Shown: in pieces, positions 52,401 to 60,910 of the stretch
Layout of the letters: each line of letters begins with the position of its first letter
Numbering within the stretch: position 1 is the first letter of the stretch
DNA from: Phycisphaerae bacterium
Lineage (GTDB): Bacteria > Planctomycetota > Phycisphaerae > UBA1845
Length of the DNA: 64,000 nucleotides
Direction of reading: 5' to 3'
Assembly: GCA_028289375.1 (NCBI GenBank)
Contig: JANQQK010000078.1
Coordinates: forward strand, 22,532 to 86,531
Translations under genes and position numbers: made by a program
The notes under the pieces: model-generated
The model's input: the letters and a program-made list of their open reading frames with translations, nothing else
Databases searched by the model: none
What the model was told of the DNA's origin: nothing

Positions 52401-53291
52401 CGACACGGTGTCACGCTGAACGTTGAACATCTGGTTCAGCCAATGGGCGGAAAAGGGCGAGAGTGGGTTGGGTTCGTTGAACAGATCCTGCGGCGTGTCC
52501 CAGAGGCGGACAAAGACGAGTTCGATGCGAATCTGCACGTCGCGCATGTAGATGTGGCTGATGGCGCCGTACAGGGCGGTCACGTAGTCCATGGTGGCTT
52601 GGGTGTTGCCAAACAACTCGAAGAACTCGTAGTCGCTGTCGATGGCCAACTCCAGCGTGCGCATGACCCGCGGCAGGGCGGTGGCAGCCGCTGGTTGTTC
52701 AGGCATCAGCGGAAGATCGAGCGGGATGTCCGTACCGCAGAAGGGGACCGGCGGGACGAATCCGGCGTTGGGCTCGGGAATGAAAATGGACACTTCGTCG
52801 GCACCGAGTGGTTGGTCGCCATCGGTGCGGTGCGAGAAGAACTGCCTTGTTTCACCTTGGCCCGGCTGGATGAAGCCTGTGACCAGGTCTGATGACACTG
52901 CCAGAAAGACATCGGAATGCGGTTGGTCGACGACGTGTCCGCGGAGTAACGTCATCCGGGCGGGATCGTAGGCAAAGGGGATGTCATCGGCGTCGCGACG
53001 TCCGAGCGTGAGCTGCATGTCGTCGGCGAAGAGCCGAAACGGTTCGAGTTGCAGATCGACCCGCCGACCGTCGGCCAAGGCAACATCGGTGGCCACGAAC
53101 GTCTGTCGCTGAACAGCGGCCGCACGCAACGCGGAGCGATCCAGTCGCATGACGGTCGATTTGGCCCGTTGGGACGCATGCGTCATCAGCGGAACGCGGC
53201 GCAGTGTCCCATCTGAAGCTTGCGCCGACAGAACGGAGATGGTCAGGAGGATCAACGATGGAAGGTGGAAGCTAGCGTATGGTCTCAGCAT
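49407..53291 (-). CDS. Giant secreted metzincin protease with DCNxNG repeats, NHL propeller and Ig-like domains
   Basis: A 1294-residue exported protein. The signal peptide ends at L-S-A-Q-A. A propeptide-like region is followed by a reprolysin/metzincin domain: zinc site H350-E-L-G-H-N-C-G-T-R-H and the Met-turn I-M-S-Y. Next come about five repeats of the D-C-N-x-N-G-x-x-D type (~400-540), an NHL-like propeller (~560-860), about five more repeats, a dockerin-like pair (D-D-D-G-D-V-D-L, D-D-E-D-V-D-L) and two to three Ig-like domains with paired cysteines. No sorting tag is seen at the C-terminus. It probably acts on extracellular protein. GGAGAA lies 9 nt before the ATG at 53291. Confidence 0.85.
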   Translation of the reverse strand: MLRPYASFHLPSLILLTISVLSAQASDGTLRRVPLMTHASQRAKSTVMRLDRSALRAAAVQRQTFVATDVALADGRRVDLQLEPFRLFADDMQLTLGRRDADDIPFAYDPARMTLLRGHVVDQPHSDVFLAVSSDLVTGFIQPGQGETRQFFSHRTDGDQPLGADEVSIFIPEPNAGFVPPVPFCGTDIPLDLPLMPEQPAAATALPRVMRTLELAIDSDYEFFELFGNTQATMDYVTALYGAISHIYMRDVQIRIELVFVRLWDTPQDLFNEPNPLSPFSAHWLNQMFNVQRDTVSLLTGRRNLPYGGVAFINGLCNSASFSVSGYLLGSFPDPSTPSMGHWDIIVCAHELGHNCGTRHTHDGYTPLIDNCASGDIRRGTIMSYCHIQPGGTSNVDLRFHSRVKQVIRGFTSSTTCIIEDCNMNSLRDNNDIFFGVSPDTNNNGIPDECEDCNENGILDSVDIADGMADLNGNGQPDICDPDCNGNAIPDSFDLSGNDTNGNDIPDECDPDCNLNGTPDHVELLADMSLDVDRNDILDQCQDCDGDGVTDIDALAGAHNIWLANDSLDYIAEYHALTGVEIKQSESGFIQQATDLIISDDGRILVADAAQDTVLEFNGDGQYVGEFVTSGAGNLDRPTALAFARDGRLLVAARSPKIAAFDGETGAFIESLVDTSPLLDEPGGLAIDSEGNIVVSSVTTHFVLRYDSQTGAFLGHVVNPVGTTPFRPHGLAFQADGHLLVAASGFDAVYEYDAAGQFMRVFTRSGNPNGFWELRTPWSVRIGPDRNVYVSSLEANVPLQMFDGALGVFLRSYYVLNQTELFEARATGFDFMPGDDTDCNRNNIPDTCDIAANTVADANSDGIPDECQRDCNDNGRADQLDLIPFGFSLDCNLNGSPDECDVSNGTSNDCDDNGIPDECDPDCNNNGLADVCEPDCNGNGIADECDITAGTVFDINNDGRPDECPNPIDVDDDGDVDLAEYSSLTDCYTGDISFPTYTSPADTCIPVDFDDDEDVDLIDYGQFQAAFTGPCALTVTTSPAETTTCSLDEVTLTVTAEGDDVGYQWRRDGVPILGATSQELYFFEIMGSESGSYDVLVFNDCNITVSDAADVTVLPRPVIDAGPADGMYCRGDSAQLSVSADGARPLTYQWQFRIDSSSDPMDLPDATNATLTVENIADSDVGQYRCVVTDGNGCQRRSAYANLELFPDVFFASQPTGGELCIGSQLILFVSATQSPSFQWHKDGEAISGADAFFLLIPNVTSDDSGVYQVEANGECGPVMSAPAMIDVVDCSGE

Positions 53292-53587
53292 GCGTCGGGT
53301 TCTCCGCCCAGGGCTCGCCGTGTTGTCCCGCTGGTATTGTCCCGCGGACGGGCGAAAACCTGCCCAATTTCGCCACGCCAGGACCGTGTTGATTGTACGG
53401 GTTGCCTTACCGGCCATTCAACCCGTTGTCAGCGGGGAAGTTGGGTTCTGTACGGATTTGTCGAATCCAGTGGCCACTCCGCGAAGATATACGACGCTTG
53501 GCCGAATAGGGGGTAGACTAACGTCAGGTCGCAGCGAAGACTGCCGATAGCGCCCATCATCTCACACTGTGTTGGAGGAACACCACC

Positions 53588-55435
53588 ATGTACCGTTCTG
53601 TGCGTCGCATCGCGTTCACCATGGCTGCCTGTCTGGTTCTCACCGGCGTTTCATTGGCCGAGGAACTGGGGGCGAATCAATCCCCGCCGAAAGTTGTGCA
53701 TTTTCACTTAGCGGGCCAGCTCACCGAGACGCCGCAGGAGATGCCTCCGTTGTTCGGCAACACCAAGATCACCTCCCTCAAGGAAATGCTCGAACGCATG
53801 AGCAAAGCACGCGAGGACGATGCTGTCGCGGCTGTGGTGCTGACGTATGACGGCATGGGCATGGGAATGGCGCAACTTGAGGAGCTTCGCAACGAGTTGC
53901 TGAAATTCAAGGCGCTCGACAAGCGCGTGTTCGTGCACGTTGAGGGTCTGACGCTTCCGACTTTTGCGATGCTGTCCGCAGCTTCTGACCTGTATGTCGT
54001 GCCTCTGACGGACATGTGGATCCACGGGTTGTTCTCAGAAAGCATGTACCTTCGCGGTACGCTCGATTGGCTGGGCATGAAGGCCGACATCGTGCACATC
54101 GGTGACTTCAAGTCGGCCGGTGAGATGCTCTACCGCCGGGAACCGAGCGCGCCAGCACGTGAGAACATCGATTGGCTACTCGACGGCATGTACGACAACC
54201 TCGTTGGCATGATCGCGGATGGCCGTGGGATGACGCCGAAGCAGGTGAAGAACCTGATCGACAACGGTCCCTACACTGGTGAGAAGGCGCTGACGGCGGG
54301 GCTGATCGATGGTGTTGAGTATCGCGATGACTTCATGGCGCGGATCAGGGACATCTATGGTGACGGTGTCGACATCGACAACCGGTACGATGAAGGCGAA
54401 GGCCTCGACGTCGATGTCAGCAATCCCTTCGCGTTCTTCAACATCTTCCAGGAGTTGCTGAATCCAAAGAAGGAGCCGTCGAAGGAAACAGTCGGCATTG
54501 TGTATGTCGAAGGGATGATCCTGCCGGGTTACTCCGATCCAAGCCCGTTCGGCGGGTCGAGCGGTGCGTTCAGCGGGAACATCCGCAATGCACTCAACGA
54601 TGCGGCTGACGATCCCAACATCAAAGCCGTCGTGTTGCGTGTCGATTCACCGGGCGGTTCGGCGATGGCAAGTGAGATCATTCTGCATGCGGCACAGCGT
54701 GTGCAGGCGGCGGGTAAACCGTTGATCGTGTCGATGGGCAACGTGGCTGCGAGTGGTGGCTACTATGTCTCGTGCAGTGCGGACGCGATCTTTGCGGACG
54801 AGAGCACGATTACGGCGTCGATCGGTGTGGTCGGTGGCAAGATCGTGACCAGCGACATGTGGGACAAGATTGGTGTCAACTGGGTGTCGTATCAGCGCGG
54901 GGCCAACGCGGACATGCTCGCGTCGGACAACGCGTTTACGGAGGCACAGCGGCAGCATATCACCGAATGGATGACCGAAGTGTACGACGTGTTCAAGGGG
55001 CACGTCATCGCCGGTCGCAAGGGCAAGCTGACGCAGCCGCTGGAGGAGTTGGCCGGCGGACGCGTGTTCACGGGTCGTCAGGCGCTGGAGCGTGGACTGG
55101 TCGATCAGATCGGCGGTCTTTCCGATGCTGTCGAGTTCGCTGCGAAGAAGTCGAATCTGTACGACTACGACGTTCAGGTCGTTCCGAAGTCCAAGAATCT
55201 CTTCGAGATGATCTTCCAGGAAATGAGCGGCGAAGGTACGCGTCCGACGGACATTCGGGCCGCGCTGGCTCAGCTTGGCGGCGTGCAGCGGCCGGGCGTC
55301 GAGGCGATGCTGCCGATGCTTCAGCGGCTGGATCCCACACGGGTCGAGGCGTTGATGGATGCCGTGACGCGATTGGAATTGATCCACAACGAACGCGTGG
55401 CGGTGATGATGCCGCTGGTGCTGTCGATGCGGTAG
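53588..55435 (+). CDS. sppA: Signal peptide peptidase SppA, 67K type
   Basis: Membrane-associated Ser/Lys protease that clears cleaved signal peptides. The 615-residue product has a signal or anchor (~1-24), two S49 halves, the catalytic Lys175 in G-D-F-K-S-A-G-E of the first half and the nucleophile Ser389 in N-V-A-A-S-G-G-Y of the second. The first half has lost its own nucleophile, as in E. coli SppA. GGAGG lies 8 nt before the ATG. A strong hairpin ends the gene. Confidence 0.95.
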   Translation: MYRSVRRIAFTMAACLVLTGVSLAEELGANQSPPKVVHFHLAGQLTETPQEMPPLFGNTKITSLKEMLERMSKAREDDAVAAVVLTYDGMGMGMAQLEELRNELLKFKALDKRVFVHVEGLTLPTFAMLSAASDLYVVPLTDMWIHGLFSESMYLRGTLDWLGMKADIVHIGDFKSAGEMLYRREPSAPARENIDWLLDGMYDNLVGMIADGRGMTPKQVKNLIDNGPYTGEKALTAGLIDGVEYRDDFMARIRDIYGDGVDIDNRYDEGEGLDVDVSNPFAFFNIFQELLNPKKEPSKETVGIVYVEGMILPGYSDPSPFGGSSGAFSGNIRNALNDAADDPNIKAVVLRVDSPGGSAMASEIILHAAQRVQAAGKPLIVSMGNVAASGGYYVSCSADAIFADESTITASIGVVGGKIVTSDMWDKIGVNWVSYQRGANADMLASDNAFTEAQRQHITEWMTEVYDVFKGHVIAGRKGKLTQPLEELAGGRVFTGRQALERGLVDQIGGLSDAVEFAAKKSNLYDYDVQVVPKSKNLFEMIFQEMSGEGTRPTDIRAALAQLGGVQRPGVEAMLPMLQRLDPTRVEALMDAVTRLELIHNERVAVMMPLVLSMR

Positions 55436-55468
55436 TGCGTCGTAACGGACATGAAACAAGCCGTCGCT

Positions 55469-55489
55469 GACGCACCGCTGAAGTGCGTC
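55469..55489 (+). terminator. Hairpin after sppA
   Basis: A 7-bp perfect stem GACGCAC/GTGCGTC with a 7-nt loop begins 34 nt after the sppA stop. It may act together with the larger hairpin at 55513-55554. Confidence 0.35.
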
Positions 55490-55512
55490 GGTGGGCGGAT
55501 CAAAGTCCCAGA

Positions 55513-55554
55513 GCGGACATGTCGGTCATCACGATTGGCCGATGTGTCCGCTTT
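55513..55554 (+). terminator. Long hairpin, probable terminator of sppA
   Basis: A 13-bp stem GCGGACATGTCGG/CCGATGTGTCCGC (two G-U pairs) with a 13-nt loop is followed by TTT. It overlaps the -35 of the next promoter, so termination and initiation share this segment. Confidence 0.55.
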
Positions 55555-55563
55555 GCGTATAGT
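55535..55563 (+). promoter_or_regulatory. Candidate promoter of the DUF255 gene
   Basis: TTGGCC (55535-55540) and TATAGT (55558-55563) are 17 nt apart, ~77 nt before the next start codon at 55640. The -35 is weaker than consensus and lies in the sppA hairpin. Confidence 0.4.
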
Positions 55564-55639
55564 ACGGCCTGACCAGTGGTTTTCGGCAGCAGCATCGAAA
55601 AATCGGGGATCACGCAACACGAACGGGAAACAGAGTCCT

Positions 55640-57877
55640 ATGTTTAGTAATGACAACGGCAAGCACACCGTGTTGACCATGCTGCTCATGATGGCCTTGG
55701 CAGGGTCGGGCGTGTCTGTGCTGGCAGAGGACGAGGCCGGGCAGGATCAGAAAGAGGCGGACGTGACGAACGACGGGGAACCCAAACACACGAATCTACT
55801 GATTCACGCGACGAGTCCGTACCTGCTTCAGCACGCGCACAATCCCGTGGACTGGTACGAATGGGGCGACGAGGCGCTCGCCAAGGCACAACGCGACGAC
55901 AAGATGATCTTCCTGAGCATCGGGTACGCTGCATGCCATTGGTGCCACGTCATGGAACGCGAGGTCTTCGAAGATGAGGATATCGCCAAGCTGCTGAACC
56001 AGTTCTTCGTCTGCATCAAGGTGGATCGCGAAGAACGGCCGGACATCGATACGATCTACATGCAGGCGACAATGGCCATGACCGGAAATGGTGGATGGCC
56101 GATGTCGGTCTTCCTGACGCCGAACGAAGAGCCATTCACCGCCGGCACCTACTTTCCAAAGCCAACGTTCGACAAGCTCCTCCGCCAGATCATCGGTGCG
56201 TGGCGATTCAACAAGGAGGGCATCGACGAGCAGACGGGACTTGTGTTGCAGCACCTCAAGGAACGGGCGGATCTCTCGATGGCCGGGGACGAGCTACTCC
56301 CTGCGGACGCGATTCTCACCGCTGCGAACCGCATGGCCGGGGCCTTCGACACCGAGCACGGCGGCGTTCTGAGTGGCCGTACGAACAAGTTTCCTCCGCA
56401 CACGCAGATTGATCTCATGCTCCGTGCTCAAGCTCGGAGTGGTTCGGCGGAGTTGCTCGAGATCGTCAATACGACGCTCACGCACATGGTCCGGGGCGGC
56501 ATCTACGATCAACTTGGCGGTGGCATCTGTCGTTACAGCACGGACCCGGAGTGGTTTGTTCCGCATTTTGAAAAAATGCTCTATGACCAGGCGCTGGTCA
56601 GCAACATGTATCTCGATGCTTATCAATTGACCGGCGATCCGTTGTATGCCGATACGGTCCGCTCGATCTTCGAATTCGTGCTCGACGATCTGCAGTCGGC
56701 GGATGGCGGCATCTACTCGTCGCGCGATGCGGACAGCGAAGGCGCGGAGGGGCTATTCTACATCTGGACCCGTGACGAGGTGATCGACATTCTCGGCGAG
56801 GAAACGGGCGAGATGTTTGCCACCTACTTCGGAATGACCCGAGATGGCAACTGGTATGAGCCGCATCGCCCCGGACCGCATGTGCCACACAACATTCTGC
56901 ACATCGATCGGCCTGCAGTTGAAGTTGCTCTGGAATTCGGCATGTCGGAGAAGGCGTTTCTGGAGCGGATCGACGCCGCGAAGAAGAAGATGCTCGATGC
57001 ACGAAGCAAGCGTGTCCATCCCGGTTTGGATGACAAGGTGCTCGCCGAGTGGAACGGCATGATGATCGGGAGTCTGGCCAAGAGTGCCCGCGTGTTGAAT
57101 GAGCCGAAATACGCGGAAGCTGCGTCGCGCGCGGCGGACTTCGTTCTGGACCGCATGGTTGTCGATGGCAAATTGATGCGGTCGCACCGGCTTGGGAAGA
57201 CGCAGTTCACGGCCTATCTATCCGACTACGTGTTCATGATCGATGGGCTTCTCAAGCTGTATGAAGCGACGTTCGATCCCAAATGGATCGATCATGCCCA
57301 GCGACTCGCCGACGGCATGATCGAACGCTATGACGATCCGGAGCGGGGTGGATTCTTCTACACGGCCGAAGATGCTGAATCTTTGATCGTTCGCATGAAA
57401 GACGCAAACGACGGTGCGATTCCGTCTGCGAATCAACTGTCCGCGGATGTACTGTTGCGCCTCGCGTCCATAACAGGCATGCCGAAATACCGTGAGATCG
57501 CCGAAGGTGTGATCAAGGCGTACGCGGGCCGAGCGCTTGAATTTCCCTGGGGATTCGACGTTCTCATGCGGGCCGTCGATTTCTATCATGGCAAACCGAA
57601 GGAAATCGTGATCGTGGGCGATCCCGATGATCCCGCGACACGCGCCATGCTCGACGAAGTGTACGGCACGTACCGACCCAACAAGATCGTGGCTGGCTAT
57701 CTCGGAGACCAGGTGCCCGATAACATCGCCAATCGTGTTCCGCTGCTCAAGAGCAAGAAACGCATCGATGGCAAGACGACCGCCTACGTGTGCGAGAACC
57801 ATCAGTGCAAGAACCCGGTCACGAGTGTGGCGGAGTTGAAGCAGCAATTGGCCGATAACCCGGTCAGCAGTCAGTAG
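55640..57877 (+). CDS. DUF255 thioredoxin-fold / AGE-like protein (YyaL/SPATA20-like)
   Basis: A 745-residue exported protein. Signal peptide ends near S-V-L-A-E. Residues ~52-190 form the DUF255 thioredoxin-like domain: [14 protein letters not shown] and the redox pair C-H-W-C. The rest is an alpha/alpha-barrel of the six-hairpin glycosidase/AGE type ([26 protein letters not shown]). The true reaction is unknown; YyaL homologues are linked to redox or sugar metabolism. ATG 55640 begins the signal peptide. It is followed by two genes on the same strand. Confidence 0.88.
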   Translation: MFSNDNGKHTVLTMLLMMALAGSGVSVLAEDEAGQDQKEADVTNDGEPKHTNLLIHATSPYLLQHAHNPVDWYEWGDEALAKAQRDDKMIFLSIGYAACHWCHVMEREVFEDEDIAKLLNQFFVCIKVDREERPDIDTIYMQATMAMTGNGGWPMSVFLTPNEEPFTAGTYFPKPTFDKLLRQIIGAWRFNKEGIDEQTGLVLQHLKERADLSMAGDELLPADAILTAANRMAGAFDTEHGGVLSGRTNKFPPHTQIDLMLRAQARSGSAELLEIVNTTLTHMVRGGIYDQLGGGICRYSTDPEWFVPHFEKMLYDQALVSNMYLDAYQLTGDPLYADTVRSIFEFVLDDLQSADGGIYSSRDADSEGAEGLFYIWTRDEVIDILGEETGEMFATYFGMTRDGNWYEPHRPGPHVPHNILHIDRPAVEVALEFGMSEKAFLERIDAAKKKMLDARSKRVHPGLDDKVLAEWNGMMIGSLAKSARVLNEPKYAEAASRAADFVLDRMVVDGKLMRSHRLGKTQFTAYLSDYVFMIDGLLKLYEATFDPKWIDHAQRLADGMIERYDDPERGGFFYTAEDAESLIVRMKDANDGAIPSANQLSADVLLRLASITGMPKYREIAEGVIKAYAGRALEFPWGFDVLMRAVDFYHGKPKEIVIVGDPDDPATRAMLDEVYGTYRPNKIVAGYLGDQVPDNIANRVPLLKSKKRIDGKTTAYVCENHQCKNPVTSVAELKQQLADNPVSSQ

Positions 57878-57934
57878 CGACATCGGCGAGCGTCCGACGC
57901 AGTGTGACTCAGGATGGATTCGGAGGTAACAGCA

Positions 57935-58489
57935 ATGGCAGGCTCCCGAACAGTGCTCATACCGACGGCCGTCGCAATGCTCATTTGCGGTGCGACGATT
58001 GTTCCCGGTCAGGAGAACCAGGAAGGCAGCGCGGACAAGCCGTCGGCATCGTCAGAGTCCGTCCCGCCCGCGAAGGCAAAGCCGGAGTCCCGACAGTACA
58101 CGCCCGAAGAGATCATCGAAGCCTTCGAGAAAGACCGCCCCGTCAATCGACCGGTGACGCGGCGATCGGATACCGGGATTTCAGGCGCCGTTCCGCCGGA
58201 TCGCAATCTCAGGCCAGATGGCGATTACGTGCGCGACATGACGGGCCGCATTTCTCAGGACGGCGAGTGGTGGGTTTTTCACTTTCGATCCGACTCGACC
58301 AGCCTCGAAATGCCACCGGTGCGTTTGCTGCCGAATCAGCAGCTTGAGCGCATCGTGCGCGAACAGAAAGCCACCTCCGAGCAGTTGCAATTCGTTGTCT
58401 CCGGTGAAATGACATTGTACAACAACAGCAACTACCTCCTGCTGCGCAAAGCACTGCGACGGCAGGGTTTTGGTAATCTGCAGGACTGA
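57935..58489 (+). CDS. Exported protein of unknown function
   Basis: A 184-residue protein. The signal peptide (V-L-I-P-T-A-V-A-M-L-I-C-G-A) ends near V-P-G-Q. A P/S/K-rich linker to ~60 leads into a compact beta-rich domain of ~110 residues with W-W-V-F-H-F-R-S-D and L-L-P-N-Q-Q-L-E. GGAGGT lies 7 nt before ATG 57935. It is 22 nt from the STAS gene start, so the two are probably co-transcribed. Not recognised. Confidence 0.7.
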   Translation: MAGSRTVLIPTAVAMLICGATIVPGQENQEGSADKPSASSESVPPAKAKPESRQYTPEEIIEAFEKDRPVNRPVTRRSDTGISGAVPPDRNLRPDGDYVRDMTGRISQDGEWWVFHFRSDSTSLEMPPVRLLPNQQLERIVREQKATSEQLQFVVSGEMTLYNNSNYLLLRKALRRQGFGNLQD

Positions 58490-58510
58490 CAGACAGTGCG
58501 GGAACAAGAG

Positions 58511-58846
58511 ATGCACATCGACATTCACAAAGAGGACGCGCTCACGATCGCAAAATTGATCGGTGAGTTCAACGTCGGTGATGAAAAGCTCATCAGCGAA
58601 CAACTGCAGCCCATCATCTCGGAGCAGAAAACGAACCTCGCGATCGATCTGTCGCAACTGACCGAGATTAACTCGTTGGGGCTGAGCGAACTGATCACCG
58701 TCGTCGTGCGTTCGCGGATCAGCCAGTCGCGCGTGATGCTCGTCGCGCCCTCAACCTACATCAAGGGTGTCTTTTCCGTGACGCATCTCGACAAGTGGTT
58801 CGAGGTGTTTGAAACAATGGACGAAGCCAGGGCGGCGCTGGCGTAG
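58511..58846 (+). CDS. STAS-domain anti-sigma-factor antagonist-like protein
   Basis: A 111-residue SpoIIAA-like protein. The regulatory serine is in N-S-L-G-L-S-E-L (~57-64), following L-A-I-D-L-S, the strand-loop typical of antagonist STAS domains. No partner kinase is adjacent. An in-frame GTG at 58496 would add five residues. It may couple to an unlinked anti-sigma kinase. Confidence 0.88.
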   Translation: MHIDIHKEDALTIAKLIGEFNVGDEKLISEQLQPIISEQKTNLAIDLSQLTEINSLGLSELITVVVRSRISQSRVMLVAPSTYIKGVFSVTHLDKWFEVFETMDEARAALA

Positions 58847-58883
58847 CCGGCGGCCACTTCCCTCAATTCCGGAGATTCAGGCG

Positions 58884-58952
58884 ATGATCGGATTTCTTCT
58901 CAGCGTTTTCTCATGGCTGAGCATTATTCTGCGGTTCAACACCGGCATCTGA
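58884..58952 (+). CDS. 22-residue hydrophobic peptide
   Basis: A very short ORF with GGAG about 9 nt before ATG 58884. The peptide, starting M-I-G-F-L-L-S-V-F-S-W-L and ending F-N-T-G-I, is a single membrane-length helix. It follows the STAS gene by 37 nt on the same strand. Translation is unproven. Confidence 0.35.
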   Translation: MIGFLLSVFSWLSIILRFNTGI

Positions 58953-58987
58953 CGCGCATCCGCTTCGCTCTTGAGACGTGACGCGTT

Positions 58988-60721
58988 TCAGGCCTTCTTA
59001 CCCTTTTGCTCGATCTTCGCCCACGAATCGCGCAGCCCCACCGTGCGGTTGAATACCATCTTCTCCGGCGATGAATCCGGGTCGACGCAGAAATAGCCAA
59101 CACGCTCAAACTGATATCGCGCACCGGCCACACCACTGGCCAAACCTGGTTCGAGCTTGGCCCGAGCGTTGACGACGAGGGATTCGGGATTCAAATGATC
59201 CTTGTAATCGGACCCATCCTTCACTCTGTCCGGATCCGGAATCGTGAACAACCGGTCGTACAGGCGAAGCTCCGCGTCGATGGCATGCTTGGCTGACACC
59301 CAATGAAGCGTGCCCTTCACCTTCCGACCATCCGGCGAATCGCCGCCGCGCGTGGCTGGGTCGTACGTGCACCGAAGCTCGACAATCTCGCCCGTGGCAG
59401 GGTCTTTCACCACGTCGGTACACGTCACGAAGTACGCATACCGCAACCGCACTTCCTTGCCCGGTGACAGCCGGAAGAATTTCCGTGGCGGGTCTTCCAT
59501 GAAGTCGGCCCGTTCGATGTACAACTCACGTGCGAAGGGCACCTGCCGCGTGCCGGCGGACGCATCTTCCGGGTTGTTGACCGCATCGAGCATTTCCTCC
59601 TCGCCTTCCGGGTAGTTCTCGATCACGACCTTGAGCGGATCGAGTACCGCCATCGCGCGCAACGCCGTCTTGTTGAGATCCTCCCGAATGGTGTGCTCCA
59701 GTTTGGCGATGTCGATCGTGCTGTTGAACTTGGCCACGCCGATGCGATCGCAGAACGTGCGGATCGACGTCGGTGTGAACCCGCGCCGCCGCATGCCCGA
59801 GATCGTCGGCATCCGCGGATCGTCCCAGCCCGAGACGTGCCCGGTCTGCACCAACTCGAGCAGCTTCCGCTTGCTCATCACCGTGTATCCAAGTCGCAGC
59901 CGTGCGAATTCGATCTGCTGCGAATGGACGATTTTGTCGCCCCATTCGCTGCCCGGCCCGCGACCTTCATTGATCGCGTCGATGAACCAGTCGTACAGTG
60001 GCCGATGGTTCTCGAATTCAAGCGTGCAGACCGAATGCGTGATGCCCTCGATCGAGTCCTCAATGCCGTGGGCCCAGTCGTACATCGGGTAGACGCACCA
60101 CTTGTCGCCGGCACGATGATGATGGGCGTGCAGCACGCGGTACATCACCGGATCACGCAGGTTGATGTTCGGTGATGCCATGTCGATCTTCGCCCGCAGC
60201 GTTTTCGATCCGTCGGGGAATTCACCGTCACGCATCCGCGCGAACAGATCGAGATTTTCCTCGACGTCGCGATCGCGGTAGGGGCTGTTGCGACCAGGCT
60301 CGGTCAGCGTTCCGCGATATTCGCGGGTCTGCTCAGCCGTCAGATCGCAGACGAACGCCCTGCCCTTCCTGATCAACTCGACGGCGTAGTCGTACATCTG
60401 TCCAAAGTAGTCGGACGCGAACAGGATGCGGTCGTCGACGTCGTACCCCAGCCAACGCACGTCCTCGGTGATCGACCGGACGTATTCGTCTTCCTCCTTG
60501 ACGGGATTGGTGTCGTCGAAGCGCAGGTTGTAGGAGCCGCCATACGTTTCCGCCAACCCGAAGTTCAGGCAGATGCTCTTGGCGTGGCCAATGTGCAGGT
60601 AGCCGTTCGGTTCGGGCGGAAACCGCGTGCAGACCTTCCCGCCCCATTTGCCGGTGCGGTTGTCCACTTCGATGATCTCTTCGATGAAGTTCAGACTTCG
60701 CTTTTCTTCAGCGTCGCTCAT
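58988..60721 (-). CDS. glnS: Glutamine--tRNA ligase
   Basis: Charges tRNA-Gln with glutamine. The 577-residue class I enzyme has the HIGH-type motif Y-L-H-I-G-H-A-K-S preceded by F-P-P-E-P-N-G, the KMSKS-type V-M-S-K-R-K-L, and the two beta-barrel anticodon-binding domains of GlnRS at the C-terminus. P-E-P-N-G rather than P-S-P-T-G separates GlnRS from GluRS. ATG 60721 (M-S-D-A-E-E-K) is chosen over 60757. It is divergent from the dockerin-protein gene. Confidence 0.97.
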   Translation of the reverse strand: MSDAEEKRSLNFIEEIIEVDNRTGKWGGKVCTRFPPEPNGYLHIGHAKSICLNFGLAETYGGSYNLRFDDTNPVKEEDEYVRSITEDVRWLGYDVDDRILFASDYFGQMYDYAVELIRKGRAFVCDLTAEQTREYRGTLTEPGRNSPYRDRDVEENLDLFARMRDGEFPDGSKTLRAKIDMASPNINLRDPVMYRVLHAHHHRAGDKWCVYPMYDWAHGIEDSIEGITHSVCTLEFENHRPLYDWFIDAINEGRGPGSEWGDKIVHSQQIEFARLRLGYTVMSKRKLLELVQTGHVSGWDDPRMPTISGMRRRGFTPTSIRTFCDRIGVAKFNSTIDIAKLEHTIREDLNKTALRAMAVLDPLKVVIENYPEGEEEMLDAVNNPEDASAGTRQVPFARELYIERADFMEDPPRKFFRLSPGKEVRLRYAYFVTCTDVVKDPATGEIVELRCTYDPATRGGDSPDGRKVKGTLHWVSAKHAIDAELRLYDRLFTIPDPDRVKDGSDYKDHLNPESLVVNARAKLEPGLASGVAGARYQFERVGYFCVDPDSSPEKMVFNRTVGLRDSWAKIEQKGKKA

Positions 60722-60910
60722 GCTCGTTGCCCGTTTCCGATGCCGAAATTCGTTCAAATCCGTCCGCGGCGATATTGCGACATCCTACCTTCGCCGAATC
60801 CGCCGTAAACCCATCTGCGCGGCCTATCGCTCCCGTCGCAATCGTTGCAAGAAGTTCAGTCTTCGCGACATAGGTGTTGGTACGTGCAGTTGGAAACGGA
60901 GGATTTCGAT

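Noticed and set aside
51729..52892. 387-codon plus-strand frame inside the giant protease
   Set aside because: Valine- and aspartate-rich mirror of repetitive DCNxNG coding sequence; no ribosome site.
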